A stretch of 64,000 bases of DNA from Macrothele yani (GCA_039090855.1 CM077011.1:39761501-39825500), one strand, 5' to 3'; shown: positions 50,762 through 64,000, counted from the stretch's first letter. The notes: generated by a model from the letters alone, not told the origin. A program made the numbers and translations.

Positions 50762-51440
50762 CTAGGGGTGTTCAAATGAAAAGGTACGAAACGTCATAAG
50801 AACGTAATCGTTAACATATTTGCCTATGCCGCTATGGGAGAACGTAGCGACACATCTAGGGATCCGATTGGAGTCGCCGGCGTGGATCGGAGCATGCGCG
50901 GGCGCCCGCATGCGCCGGAGAGAGCAATGGCTCTTATAAAGAGCGCCGTCCAATTGACGCGGCAGTGCGTGTGAGGACAGGATGGCGAACCATTAACTCC
51001 GATGTGTACTGTGAGACACTCCGAAGCCTACGCAGGTCCATCAAGAACAAAAGACCGGGGCTGCTCACGGATGGTGTGGTTCTGCTCCATGATAACGAGC
51101 GTCCACACGTCTCCAGGGTCACACACGCGGAACTGGCCAAGTTCCAGTGGGAGCAGCTTGACCATCCGCCCTACAGCCCGGACATGTCGCCCTGCGATTT
51201 CCATGTGTTTGGTCCCCTGAAAAAACATCTGAAAGGGAAGCTTTTCCACTCGGACGACGAACTCAAGGACGCTGTGCAGGACTGGGTCTCGTCACGGCCA
51301 CAGGAATTCTGGGAACAAGGAATCCTTCGGCTCGTTAATCAATGGGATCGTTGTGCTACGGCCTATGGTGTATACTTTGAATAAAGTCTTCATTTATACC
51401 CACAGTGTCGTTTCGTACCTTTTCATTTGAACACTCCTTG
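50762..51440 (+). mobile_element. Internally deleted mariner (679 bp) in the TTAA MITE
   Basis: The terminal repeats CTAGGGGTGTTCAAATGAAA and (reverse complement) CAAGGAGTGTTCAAATGAAA continue as AGGTACGAAACG on both sides. TA flanks at 50760-50761 and 51441-51442. Excision plus loss of one TA restores the MITE palindrome (GAACTATATTAAAA). About half of a ~1.3-kb mariner is missing at the 5' side of the gene. Confidence 0.93.
50965..51384 (+). CDS. mariner transposase C-terminal domain (truncated)
   Basis: Open for 139 codons to the TAA at 51382. After a junction about 50977 the frame reads TINSDVYCETLRSLRRSIKN, GVVLLHDNERPHVSRV (second catalytic Asp), HPPYSPDMSPCDFHVFGPLK (third Asp, 34 residues later, so DD34D) and KGKLFHSDDELKDAVQDWVS, ending GVYFE. 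The N-terminal DNA-binding part and the first Asp are missing, removed by the internal deletion, so it cannot catalyse transposition. The clean frame and the ~30-bp matching ends suggest recent mobility using another copy's enzyme. Confidence 0.92.
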   Translation: MRVRTGWRTINSDVYCETLRSLRRSIKNKRPGLLTDGVVLLHDNERPHVSRVTHAELAKFQWEQLDHPPYSPDMSPCDFHVFGPLKKHLKGKLFHSDDELKDAVQDWVSSRPQEFWEQGILRLVNQWDRCATAYGVYFE

Positions 51441-51720
51441 TATATTAAAAATCAATAACTTTACGCCGATGTAATTACGATACTTGCTTACAGGTAACGC
51501 TACTCTTCCTTATTAATACACCGAAGAAAATTTATTGATTTTTAATATAGTTCAGGAAAGTTTTTTGCCAAAAATCACCGATTGTACAATCTAAGTTAGG
51601 ATGCTTTGTATCAGTGGGCCATGTTTGATGTATGCGAAATCTCTCTTCGCTGAGGAAAAAGTACCTCAAAGTTTTCTCATCGGAAGTATAGGGGCTAAAA
51701 TTACTGGACGTTCACCTTAA

Positions 51721-52744
51721 ACATGTCATTCAATGTTTCGAAAGTATGTTATTCTTCTCATTACTCAATACTTTTCTTTCTTGTTTTTCTTATATTTTTC
51801 AGAATCGTACGAGGACGCTTTGAAGACTGAAGAGTACAGGATGTAGATCCGTTGCAACTTTCTAATGCCCATATTTTTTCGTGACCCCGAAGTAAAAAGC
51901 AATGTATTTTTGCCCACTGATTGAAAGCATTTACAGTTTTATGTTCAAATTGTACCAAAAGAGTTATACACATTTATAAAGTGCTCCTGTCTCCGTTATC
52001 TAATGTAAAGTTCTAACTTCTTGTTGCTTGACAAGGATAATATTAAATGTACATTGTTCTTTCCATACAGGAAATCTTATTGAATTGATATTTGGATTTC
52101 CTTTGATGTGTACGTGAAAACTAATTTGCACAGCTGTCATGATTGAATAATAGTATTTTAATAATAAATAGATGTTTGAAAATATTGTGAATAGGTTGTT
52201 ACTGTAAATCTTAAGACAGAAGCAGAATTTGATTTTGATCAGAATTAAACTTGAAAGCCTGCACATTCTTAAAACACATATTCTGCTAACATTCATTTCA
52301 GGTTACAGTGTGTATTTAAATGAATCAAATTAAACATAGTGTTTTTCAAGTTAATAGTTTAAAATGTGTAAGTTCGAAAACTTTTAAAAGTTCGGACATT
52401 AAGTGTATTCCTACGTCAGTGGCAACACTTGAAGACATGAGAATATGTAATGATCGTTGTGTTACATTTAACTTTAGATGTAATTTCTCTTGACCGTCTT
52501 ATGCTCTTCACTCTTTGCGTTCAGTTTACAATAAATTAATGAAAGGCGAACATAAGTATAATACTAACCTTTTCTTTTCGCCGCGCTCACTTGAATTTAT
52601 CAAAGATATAGATAGCTAGTAGTCATGACTTTGCAGTTAGAAACAAGAATCAGTCCAAAAGGTAATGCACAGTCAGTCATGAACTATTTTCTAGAACAGT
52701 TACAAAAACCGAATTTGGTAGGAGGAATAATAAGTCATCCTATG
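51721..52744. other. No gene seen
   Basis: AT-rich unassigned sequence. A 98-codon minus-strand ORF (52000-52296) is partly hydrophobic with no recognisable domain. Confidence 0.5.
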
Positions 52745-52900
52745 TTGTAAAAACCTAAAATTGCCGGTAATTTGATTCGAACCCAAATTTTCTTTTTCCG
52801 AAGTCGGATATTCTACCTCTGGAACTACACCGACGCAGGCTTACAGCTGCAACTTGCCGCTTTGGCATTTGCGTCACCTCTGAAGTAGGTACGTCACATA
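52745..52900 (-). repeat. tRNA-like SINE relic, family 3
   Basis: The minus strand gives GTCGGTGTAGTTCCAGAGGT (A-box-like) and GGGTTCGAATCAAAT (B-box-like). Acceptor ends GTCGGTG/TACCGGC pair with wobbles. The flank CGCAGGCTTACAGCTGC to GAAGTAGGTACGTCAC is shared with 53281-53420, so the unit is about 155 bp. Confidence 0.6.
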
Positions 52901-52982
52901 TATCTCCCCATTGAGAAAGGAGAGAGCAAGAAAATGTAAATTTCCTGGTCAGCCGACTAAAAAAGCTTCAAGAAACTCTCTG

Positions 52983-53235
52983 CAGAAGGGAATCCGATTA
53001 ATTCCAGACGACCTGTGAAAGAAGCATCACACATTTTTCGAAGAATTAAAGGAATTATCATTAATTCCAGACGATGTCTGGAAGACGCATCACACATGTT
53101 TCGAAGCATAAAAGGAATTCTGATTAATTCCAGACGATGTATGGAAGACGCATCACATATTTTTCGAAGTATAAAAGGAATTCTGATTAATTCCAGAGGA
53201 TGTGTTGAAGAAACATTTCACATTTTCCTCTAATC
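52983..53235 (+). repeat. 63-bp tandem repeat (4 units)
   Basis: Units start at GAATCCGATTAATTCCAGAC-like sequence at about 52990, 53053, 53116 and 53179. Each keeps TTAATTCCAGACGATGT, GAAGACGCATCACA and TTTTCGAAG. The unit length is a multiple of three, giving an ORF of 21-residue repeats (53015-53233, EDASHIFRSIKGILINSRRC). That ORF is short and unsupported as a gene. The array lies between the two family 3 SINE relics. Confidence 0.88.
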
Positions 53236-53280
53236 TCACGGCCAGGAGATTCATTTTATGTTCGAGCGCTACTGTAGCCT

Positions 53281-53420
53281 AAAACCCCAACATTGCCGGT
53301 GATGAGATCTTCTTTATCCGGAGTTCGATAGTCTACCACTTAAACTACACCGACGAAGTTTTATCGCTGGCTGCAGTTTACCGCTCTGACATTTGTGTCA
53401 TCTCTGAGGTAGGTATGCCA
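53281..53420 (-). repeat. tRNA-like SINE relic, family 3 (second copy)
   Basis: Diverged partner of 52745-52900 (ATTGCCGGTGATGAGATCTT and TACACCGACGAAG on the plus strand). The B-box is lost. Same flank order, so both derive from one family or a local duplication. Confidence 0.55.
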
Positions 53421-54411
53421 CAATCCTTTATCTACCTACATGTTTACTCGATATATCTATCTTCGCATTTTACATATTTTGTCCAGCGTTTTGGCCAGTC
53501 AACAAAAGCACGTCCGTAAAATAAAGGTTACCACTTTCGAAACCAGTATTTCATCTCTTTTTTGCAAGTTTTTATCTGAATAAAATGTTTTCCCATGTAA
53601 AACTTTCTTCAATATACCACAGAGATAAAATAAATCAAGGGCGTGATATTAGACTGCACCCAGAGTGAGACATTAAAGTCCAATCGAATGTTTCAACTGT
53701 CGAAAGAGTCAGATACGATTTGTGGAGTTTTGTATTATCCTGGTGAAACGTAGTCTGTTCGTCTTTTATGTGAGGACCCTTCATTTTAATGGCTCCTTGA
53801 TGTTGCCCCAAAGATTAGTATCGTGCTAATACTGACATTTTTTTCAAGTGCGTTAAACGCCATTTGTTCGCAAAAAAACTGTGATCATGATATTCTTCTT
53901 TGATAGAGAAAATCTAGGTTATTTCTTAACTTTGATGGTTTTGTGGATTCATTGTATTAAAGCAAGGCTCATAACGATAAATACAGGTATCGTCGTATGT
54001 TATGACCCTTTTAAAAGTCTCAGATGGTGGACCAGAGAAATTCGGCAAAAGGGCTGCGCAGATTTCTTTTCTTGATTGCTTCACCTCATATGTAAAAAGC
54101 TTTTTCACCCACCTTGAGTAAATTTTTTGATATCTAAGTGTTGAAAGAAATTTTACAACACTTCCTTCCGACACTGAAAAAATGTCCATGATTTAATTTG
54201 TTTTGATTTTTCCATGTGCTTGAATCATTTGTTCAATAGGCCAACATTTTGTCCATCGTTACTTATAATGGTCTACCCGACCTTTTCTCGATTGTCATTG
54301 ATATCAAAAATCACCTTTTTTAAAGCACTGAATCTATTTCTGGACACTGCCTCTCTCAACAGTTTCATAAACAGTTTTCAGTTATTCGCGAATTACAATC
54401 GATAACATTTC
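53421..54411. other. No gene seen
   Basis: Unassigned AT-rich sequence. ORFs of 63-87 codons show no motif. Confidence 0.5.
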
Positions 54412-55025
54412 ACAGGTCTTGAAAAGGAACTCGATGAACGACTGCTGTGTGATTCTGGTGCTTCAGGTTCCATACCTGAAGTTTCATCGGTCTGGAAATG
54501 TAACTCGTTGGCCGGCCGTTGTCTGATTCCGGTGCTTACTTCAAAATCCATATTTAAAGTTTCATAGGCCTTGAAAGGGCACTCGATGACGGACGGGTGT
54601 CTGATTCTGGTGCTTACGTCAGGTTCCTTATCTGAAGTTTCATCGGTCTTGAGAAGTAACTCGATGACCGACCATTGTCTGATTCTGGTGCTTACTTCAG
54701 ATTCCATATCTAAAGTTTCATCAGTCTTGAAAAGGAACACGATGACCAACCGCTGTCTGATTCTGGTGCTTCAGGTTCCATACCTGAAGTTTCATCGATC
54801 TTTAAAAGTAACTCGATGGCCCGCCGTTGTCTGATTCTGGTGCTTACTTCAGGATCCTTATCTGAAGTTTCATCGGATCGGTCTTGAGATGGAACTCGAT
54901 GAGACCATTGTCTGATTCTGGTGCTACTTTAGATTCTATATCTGAAGTTTCATCGGTCTTGAGACGGAACTCGATGACTGACCGGTGTCTGATTCTGGTG
55001 CTTACCTTAGGTTCCATAACTTTCG
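54412..55025. repeat. 77-bp tandem repeat (8 units)
   Basis: The word GTCTGATTCTGGTGCTT occurs about every 74-79 bp at 54445, 54523, 54598, 54677, 54756, 54830, 54909 and 54985. Each unit has CTGAAGTTTCATCGGTCTTG and AACTCGATGACCGACC. Units 1 and 5, and 2 and 6, share private changes, suggesting a four-unit higher-order step. The ~26-codon period leaves both strands open in part (minus 54393-54749, plus 54571-54834), which is a by-product of the repeat. Confidence 0.92.
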
Positions 55026-57076
55026 ACCTATAACACACAGAAAGTTTTCATTGGGTTTATTTATAAGAATCCTAATAAAGAATATGTTTAGACCAACAAT
55101 TATGTTAATCCTACAATTATATGGCCGACTGTGCATAACTTTTTGACCAAACTCCTGGTATGTTTCTGAATTTCTGGCATCTCCATTTAATTTCTATGCC
55201 TTTATTACTGGTTCGAGCCATGAAATCGAGTGAATAATATCGCATCAGTATGTTTACACATGTATGTTTTTAGCTTTATTTACTCCTGTGTTTTTTATTT
55301 GATCAATCTATGTAGATACGCACGTCAACCTATAAAATAAAACATTATTTTATAGAGATTTGGTGAGCATAGCAAGGGCATTATGTCAAATATAATTTAT
55401 AACTTGTTAGGAAAAGATAAATACATAGAGTAATTTTGCTGAGTTTATTAGATAACACAGCGGTTCACAGACCTGAGGCAACTTGTTAACTTGCTTTGTT
55501 CCATGGCAAAACTAAGCATTCCGTTGTTTGTGAAAAGTTTGGTAATTATCCAATTAAACCATTTGCTTCGCTTAATCCAGTGTGTGCATGTTAATTTATT
55601 TCGTTCAAGGACAATAGGTAAATGTGTGTGTCATTTTGCGTTGCTTAAATATTAAGCATGAAGACCAATATTTTGACTTTCATTAGCTGCAAATTAGTTA
55701 CAAGATTCGGTTTGTTTGTGGTTGTACTTTCAGTATCCTCAAAGGAGGGATATTTCATTCACCTAATTTTACTATTATTTTTTTTTTACTTTTCCCATAA
55801 AGATATCAGCAAGGGTTTGAACTTTGTGTTTTTTCCTGGCACCGATTGCTCACAATCTCTCAGAGGGCTGATGCAAACAAAAATGTCGCAAACATGATTC
55901 TCGTTGAATTTTAAGTCATACTTGTAACCTTAGTCAAACATCCGACGCACGGCGAAATTAAACGTACACGCCACGCCATTAAACATAAGCAAGCATTCAT
56001 TGATTACTTCTGACGAAACTTTCACCTCATTTACGGTAATTTTAATTATGTTAAGCATCATGTAATATTGGCACCGCTGCTGAATGTAACAGTCAAATAT
56101 CATATTAATTGCCTTGTGTACTTTCTTTACTGAAGTCACAAGAGCAGGTTATCTTTATTTTATTTTCATTTGGTTTTTGCTTAATACGCACACAACTTTA
56201 TGCAGTAAGTAAATAATTATTTTGATTTACCTATATTCATTTCGACAAAAGCTTATTTGGTCTACTCAAATGCAAAACAAGAGAAAAGCAACTTCATTTT
56301 TAAATGATGGAGCGCGATGTAAGGAAAATTTCGTGAAACTAGATTTTTGAAGGTTATGATATTTATCTTCGAAACCCTTAAAACTTGTGTTGTTGTGATT
56401 AAGATGAAAGTAATAAAATTAATTTTTCAAACGAGTTTTTGCAAGAATTTTTTTTTTTGTGTTCAACAAGTACTACCTTTGAATCAAATTATGGTAATTA
56501 CTTTCTTAAGAGCTACGGTGTCATTTCGTCCAATAAAAATTTTAAAAACGTGTTCCAAATGTTAGTGTTAAGGTTGGCAGTTTCTTTTGTTTTCTTCACC
56601 GAATTTTCTAGAATAAATCTATTTTAGAGTTGGGATGTTTATTTTTAATAGAATTAATTAGCTTTTGGTTTATTTCCTTTTGTATATAAAGGATCTAATC
56701 ATCTAATGGCCACAATGATCATGGGTGTAGTTATATGAAAGATAGAATTGATGATAAAATGAATTAAGAGGTTCAAGTCCAGTTCAGCTAATCATGTCCC
56801 TGAAGGATCATTGTTAGTTTTGCCCCCACCCCCTCCTATACGTATAATTGAAAAATAATAATAAGCCTAAATGAAAAAATAAGCCATTTAATTTGCCAGT
56901 TACATTTTCTGTTCGATAGACTGCTAATATAATAGCGAATAATTGGTGGTTTAATTTTTATAATTAAATTATTTCCTATAATTGGACTTATTATATCTGT
57001 AGTTTTGCCAAGTTTGATGTTAGTGGTAAAGTGGGAAGTTGATTTCATTAAAATAATTTTAAAATATTTTTAAATT
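55026..57076. other. No gene seen
   Basis: AT-rich unassigned sequence. An ORF at 55658-55897 (79 codons) includes a hydrophobic stretch, but nothing supports a gene. Confidence 0.5.
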
Positions 57077-57250
57077 GCACCACAAGAAACAGCCTTCAGC
57101 TGTAGGTAGCCTAGCTGTTAGTAGAGCCGGCCATCAACCTGGTGGTTAAAAGACCCGAACAATCAGGCCTCCCTCTGCAGCGAGCATTAAATATCCACCA
57201 TCTCTCAGAGAGCTAGCCAAGCCGACGTTCCCGGAGTACGGAACCAACAA
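57077..57250. other. GC-rich island of unknown nature
   Basis: About 170 bp (GCACCACAAGAAACAGCC to CGGAACCAACAAAATA) stand out in composition from AT-rich flanks. There is a partial hairpin (CCATCAACCTGGTGG) and TCTCAGAGAGCTAGC. No pol III boxes and no ORF. It may be a fragment of an unrecognised repeat. Confidence 0.35.
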
Positions 57251-59500
<2,250 letters not shown>

Positions 59501-59769
59501 AATCTCTGTATATTTACTTGTTACTCTTTATCGCTTTGTAGAAGCATATGCTGAAAACTTCCATAAACTCAGTGAAAAGATCAGCGGAGTTTTGGGATAC
59601 TCCTTCCATTACGGATAAAACATCTTGAGAATTATTAGTGGAATCAACTAATAAAATGGCTTACAGTCCCCAAATAAATTTAAAAGGCATAAATCTGACG
59701 ATGCGAAACATGAAGTGTTGTGTCAAGCTATGGTAGCGTACGAGACATTTTATTGAGGATATATTTTGT

Positions 59770-60195
59770 ATCTACTTGTAGTCTATTTTGGGGAGAGACT
59801 TTGATTCTACTTATAATCTACTCTACAAGTAAAATACAGTTATTGGTCTATGTTGAGATATTTTCAATCCATTTATAATTTATTTTGAGGAGAGATTTTG
59901 AGTCTACTTATAGTCTACTTTGAGTCTACTTATTGTCTATTTTGAGTCTACTTATAGTCTACTTTGAGTCTACTTATATTCTACTTGGAGGAGAGATTAG
60001 TAGATCTATAAGTTAAATTCACAGTCAACTTTGAGGAGTGATTTTGAGTCCACTTATAGTTCACTTTGAAGAGAGACTTTGAGTCCAGTTATAGTCTACT
60101 TTAAGGAGTGACTTTGAGTCTACGTACATTCTACTTTGAGGAGAGATTACGTAGAACTATAAGTAAAATTCACTTCTAGGTCTACTTTGAGGAGA
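59770..60195. repeat. Irregular tandem repeat with TTTGAGTCTACTTATAGTCTA words
   Basis: TTTGAG, GGAGAGATT, GAGTCTACTTATAGTCTACT and related words recur about 15 times with mixed steps of roughly 20 and 45-50 bp. It is a satellite-like locus with partial homogenisation. No coding. Confidence 0.85.
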
Positions 60196-61950
60196 AACCG
60201 ACTAACCACCAGACCATGTTAACTTGCCACTAGTAGATTTAAAAGCAGACAAAGAGTATATAAAAATAATTCACCACTGGGCGCTTATCAATTTCCCGAG
60301 TTGAAATACCACGAGTAGGTTTTTTCTATTCATTGATTGCCACTGAGTCTTCCTGTCAGATATATTATCTGGAGAAGTCTAACACTTCGGTTGCTTATTC
60401 TCTTTCCTTAAACGTTCGATAAGACATTCTCACCGCTGTTACCCCAGGTTAAAATTCTGAGATTTCAGTTCTGGAAGCAGGAACTAGATGAAATTTAATA
60501 TTTTCATAGAAATTTAGTTCTTTCTTTTTAATAACATATCTTCAATCGAAAGGTACTCGAGTATGCGGTTCCTCAAATTGCCGGACAGATACTCCTCGTG
60601 AGTTCTGACATTTCACAATTCGAAAGTGCACTTGCAAAAATTAGTTGCCTTAAAACCAATCTTCGACATCGCAGCTTTTTTCCTGAGTCGAACAGTAGAA
60701 TCTTTGACACCACTACGACTCTTAATTCAGTCAAAGATTTACCAGCACATTACGGAACACATTAATAAACGGAGCCAACACGAACGTGAGCGATGTGCGT
60801 AATCAGGATCACTTTTCTAGTTTCGTCGTCCCCGTATTCATAACAGTTTTCCAAACTTGACAACTATTAGTCACAACCCAGAGGAAGAAAACTCATGGAA
60901 GTTCTGACGTAACATTCAGAGTGAAAAAACATGGCGGAAAGTAAACCAAATTCTGAGAAGTGAAATGTAAACAAAACCTGAAGGTTAAAAGGGCAGTATA
61001 GATCACACAGTTTGAGGAAATGAATAAAAGCCGTGTTTTTTTTTCATGAGAACAATTTTCTTTAGGTAAAGCTTTATTTTACTTCCAAATGGTTGCTTGT
61101 ATTGTGTATTTGAAAAAATCTAGCAACAATTCCACCATGATTTTTAAAAGAACGCAAAATTGATCTATGGAAATCACCCAAATGGAAAACATCAGCAATA
61201 CCTCAGCTTCACACGAATACGAAATGTGTATGCCGATCGCTGGAGCATGTGCCCTTAGACACACATTCCATCGCCTTTAAACTGCAGCTAGATTTCTGAT
61301 TAATATTTACGCAGTGTGGCTATCTGATCTCCTTATGCCTTAACCCTTTCTATACACAGTGCAATTTTGAAAAGCGACTCAAGTTTTAGAGAAACAATGC
61401 GCCTTAAAATGTAAAAAATGTTTCGTAAAAGAAGTTAAAACAGTGATACAACTTTTGTAGGCAGTCACCAAATTTTTGCAAGGATTTAATTCTATTCTCC
61501 CGATAATTTGTACTCATCTTAAATAAAAACTATAATTCGAGACCAAATCGCTGGTTTCGATTCATTATGCTTTCACTAAACAACAGTTATACTTGAGGAA
61601 ACGGCAGATTCCACGAATGCATTAGAACAACCGCCTGTGTGGCTAAAGAAAACTTTCCTTAAGAGAACTGCCAGCGGGTTTAGAACTATTTTTCCCATAC
61701 TGTTTTCTTTGTATCCTTCATTCGCCTAATTAACTCACACTCTCTAACATTACTTTCGAAACAGTTGAACTTTAGTGTTCAAACACATTTACAGTTTCAA
61801 GGGAATCCTCATATGAAAACTCAGTTTTTTAACTGTTCACACGACTTGCAAAACAGCACTGTTCGCTTGACATTTCATAAAACAAGCCTTGACACCGAAG
61901 CACCGTATGTGATGAGTTTAGAAGTGCGAAGTGTTCACAATTGATGTCAA
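60196..61950. other. No gene seen
   Basis: Unassigned AT-rich sequence. A 61-codon minus ORF at 61079-61264 is motif-free. Confidence 0.5.
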
Positions 61951-62065
61951 CCTTGGTAGCACAGCCTTACGATTTAACGTAGGCCCAACACTGAACCATC
62001 GTCTTCTATTCCTAAAAGACGATGGCTCAGTGATGGGCCTGCGTTAAATTGCAAAGCTACCTGGG
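61951..62065. other. Long hairpin (arms ~53 bp)
   Basis: The left arm CCTTGGTAGCACAGCCTTAC to ACCATCGTCTT (61951-62005) pairs with the right arm AAGACGATGG to AGCTACCTGG (62014-62065) around an ~8-nt loop (CTATTCCT). Mismatches and a 3-nt bulge are scattered and pairing is ~85%. It could be a small inverted-repeat MITE or the precursor of a small RNA. Confidence 0.7.
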
Positions 62066-63732
62066 AAGAGCTTTACTAACTTTCGTTTTCCAAAAACTTA
62101 AATCTGTATATCAGAATTCTACTGAGCTGTTTCTAGTTCTTCAAGAAACTTCTTTTGTTTTATGATCCTGATCACTTGCGTTTGTATGTTGCTCAAATTC
62201 TCAAGAAATTTCTCTGGTGCATGTTCAGATGCGTTGTATTCTGTGTGATATGATCATGATTTATATCAGTCTTTATTATAAAAATAGTATATTTAAAGAA
62301 TGCTAATTGGTCCCCCGGCGACTATAGTTTGTTTAGGAACCATTCGTGCAGAGAACATTTTTTTTGAGTATTTCGTAATCCACACCTGCTGTGGCTGTTT
62401 ATCTTTTCCGATTATCGTTTACACTTATATGCTAAACTTGAGATAGGTCACTCACCCGAAGTACAATTGGAACCTTAAAATAAAAAAAAGCAAACGCCTC
62501 TGCTCTTTTTTTTTCTTTTGAAATAGGCCCGGAAATTTTAGTGACAACTCCCTGATAAAATACCTAAATATGAAGGAATCGAACTTTTCGGAAACATTCG
62601 CGATACTCATGAGTACCGAATACTACGTGCAGCTCCATTTTAACTAATTGATTGTTGAAGTCACTGAAATACGCACTTTTATTTATCAATAGCTTTTCTA
62701 AATTTTCAATCCGTTCAAATATTTTAGTTGCGTATTATAGTAGTATCAACGGTGCGCATCTCTCAAAGACTCAGCACTGGAAAGATACAGGAACGTAGCC
62801 CACAGAACTGAAATGGGCTAACCTGGTTTCTAGGTTGGTTAACGGTGCCGATATTTCTATGAGGCTTCGGGATCACCCTTGTGTGCTCGATTCTAATTTT
62901 GAAAAGGGTATTCAGTAATAACATTAATAAGACTGCTAATGCTGCTGCTGCCTTAAAGCTAAGGTAAATCGTTTGAATGTACATATAACTACACCATTTA
63001 TATTTGTGTGTTTTATTTTGTCTTATCAATCACAGAAATAGAAACTCTAAATGGTAGAAAAATGGAGGTTTTAAAAGTAAGCTTATTTTATGATTTAGTA
63101 GACTTCAATGTATTCTTCTTTTCTACTAAAGATCCAAATTGTGTAGAACGATATGCGGTGTAGCGTTCTTCAGTGTTTAAAACGTGCGTATGTGTAGCTT
63201 AGGGAACACTACGCAAAGTTTGTTTTTCTTTTTCGCTCACTTTAAGTGAAACAGGTATCCCTCAAATGAAGTTCAAGAAAAGTTATTTACAGTTCTTTTT
63301 ATTCCGTCAATATCTAATAGGCACTGCACTCGATATCTAATAATCATGAGGAACTAATTCTTAACAGCACTGATGATTGTTTATAACATCACCCGGACCC
63401 GCAAAATTCAAGAACAGACCTCTTCATCGCAAGACAGCATCCACGAATACTATACCACAAATCAATAGACACTATCTGCATGAAAATATCGTTACAGATA
63501 TATTCCACGACTGCTGCTAGTGCACCACACACAGCTGCTGCCTTACCACATTATATATGCGGAGAACTTGCTTGTCAGCCATGGATGCTTCATTGACCGT
63601 TGACCTCAAGACTGTTGCCAGATAACATTCGGTGAATGAGAAAATATAATGTTAAATTTGAAAAACTAAACGAGAACAAACTTAAAATTTACATAGTAAA
63701 AGACAACTACAAATTAAAGTTAGTTTCGAGCA
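62066..63732. other. No gene seen
   Basis: AT-rich unassigned sequence. The 88-codon minus ORF at 62763-63029 (ending IEHTRVIPKPHRNIGTVNQP and on) is not recognised. Confidence 0.45.
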
Positions 63733-63840
63733 ATGGTGGCCAACCCACGGCTCGTCACGTGCCACTTTTGATGTAGATCATCTTGAACGTGCCACTCCAC
63801 CTTAACCTACCATCCCCCCTCTCCACGGTTGCCAGAAAAG
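63733..63840 (+). mobile_element. Possible hAT-type terminus fragment
   Basis: CAATGGTGGCCAACCCACGG, then CTCGTCACGTGCCACTTTTG, resembles the 5' ends (CAG.GGTNGGCAACC..CGGC) of many hAT transposons in animal genomes. No opposite terminus or 8-bp duplication lies inside the window. Weak. Confidence 0.3.
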
Positions 63841-64000
63841 AAGATACGAAACTTAAATTATGTATATCTGTATGCTTCAAATAAAATAGTACTGAAGAAG
63901 AGAAATATATTGTTAAACCAATAACATAACCCTAATAATCATTCAGGAACTAGTTTACTAGTATACTAAAAACGCAAATTACTTGCAAAGAAAGAAACAT

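Larger units (their letters stand above)
50591..51716. mobile_element. Palindromic MITE with TTAA target duplication, hosting a mariner
   Basis: Arms 50591-50761 and about 51543-51716 are inverted repeats (~170 bp; CTATACTTCC, CTTAGATTGTACAATCGGTG and CTTTCCTGAACTA shared). TTAA flanks both ends (50587-50590 and 51717-51720), as in piggyBac-type elements. Without the mariner the element is about 445 bp. A further inverted pair (TATTAAAAATCAATAA with its complement at about 51524-51541) forms the inner part. No coding of its own. Confidence 0.8.

Noticed and set aside
52983..53235. CRISPR or a repeat protein gene
   Set aside because: 63-bp contiguous units without spacers; the ORF is 72 codons with no start context or domain.
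62763..63029. 88-codon ORF as a gene
   Set aside because: No recognised domain and AT-rich chance-like N-terminus.

Overview
The window looks like eukaryotic, very probably arthropod, non-coding DNA. It is AT-rich, dense in repeats, and has no recognisable host exon, no operon structure and no prokaryotic signal. Every protein similarity I can name belongs to a mobile element: Tc1-like (DD34E) and mariner (DD34D) DNA transposons, Penelope-like elements (PLEs) with a YVDD reverse transcriptase and GIY-YIG nuclease, RTE-type non-LTR retrotransposons, and tRNA-derived SINEs. This mixture is common in insects and arachnids; I cannot say which class. The window is probably intergenic or deep-intronic. 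All names rest on motifs and internal comparison; no database was searched.

Layout. 1-5.6 kb: a fragment of a modular repeat, a SINE, a Tc1 fragment and a terminally complete but decayed Tc1 (4355-5584). 5.6-10.2 kb: mostly unannotated AT-rich DNA with a SINE, three CRE octamers and old RTE and SINE relics. 10.2-16 kb: two copies of a modular repeat whose ~150-bp modules each carry a CTCF-like core. A 5'-truncated PLE lies between them, and a Tc1 sits inside the second copy. 16.5-19.2 kb: nested SINEs and a longer decayed PLE. 20.1-24.4 kb: three Tc1-like elements in a row. 28-29.2 kb: another Tc1. 31.5-32.5 kb: a SINE whose body has been tandemly amplified. 32.6-35.3 kb: two mariner relics, one with an in-frame 102-bp tandem amplification, hit by a small LTR element and followed by a MITE. 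35.7-38.1 kb: a PLE palindrome split by a Tc1. 38.2-39.0 kb: a second small LTR element with three LTRs. 39.9-46.9 kb: SINEs, Tc1, three head-to-tail RTE 3' ends, Tc1/mariner mosaics and a SINE trimer. 46.9-64 kb: mostly unassigned AT-rich DNA with an internally deleted mariner inside a TTAA-flanked palindromic MITE, several tandem repeats, a (TC)n tract and a long hairpin.

Most interesting system. 34005-34490 and 38169-39001 are tiny non-autonomous LTR retrotransposons (TRIM type). They have 179-180-bp LTRs with 4-bp target duplications (TACC, ACAG), a tRNA-Lys-type primer-binding site one base after the LTR, a ~130-bp non-coding interior with a conserved stem-loop, and a polypurine tract abutting the 3' LTR. 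Inside each LTR lies a full tRNA-like cloverleaf with pol III A and B boxes. The architecture parallels plant Cassandra TRIMs, which carry a 5S rRNA promoter in the LTR, but here the module is a tRNA. Second in interest are the periodic CTCF-like motif array (12 motifs, spacing 135-164 bp) and the hammerhead ribozymes of the PLEs.

No element here is clearly autonomous. The catalytic frames contain stops, frameshifts or lost DDE residues. The window is best read as layered insertions whose relative order can be worked out from nesting.
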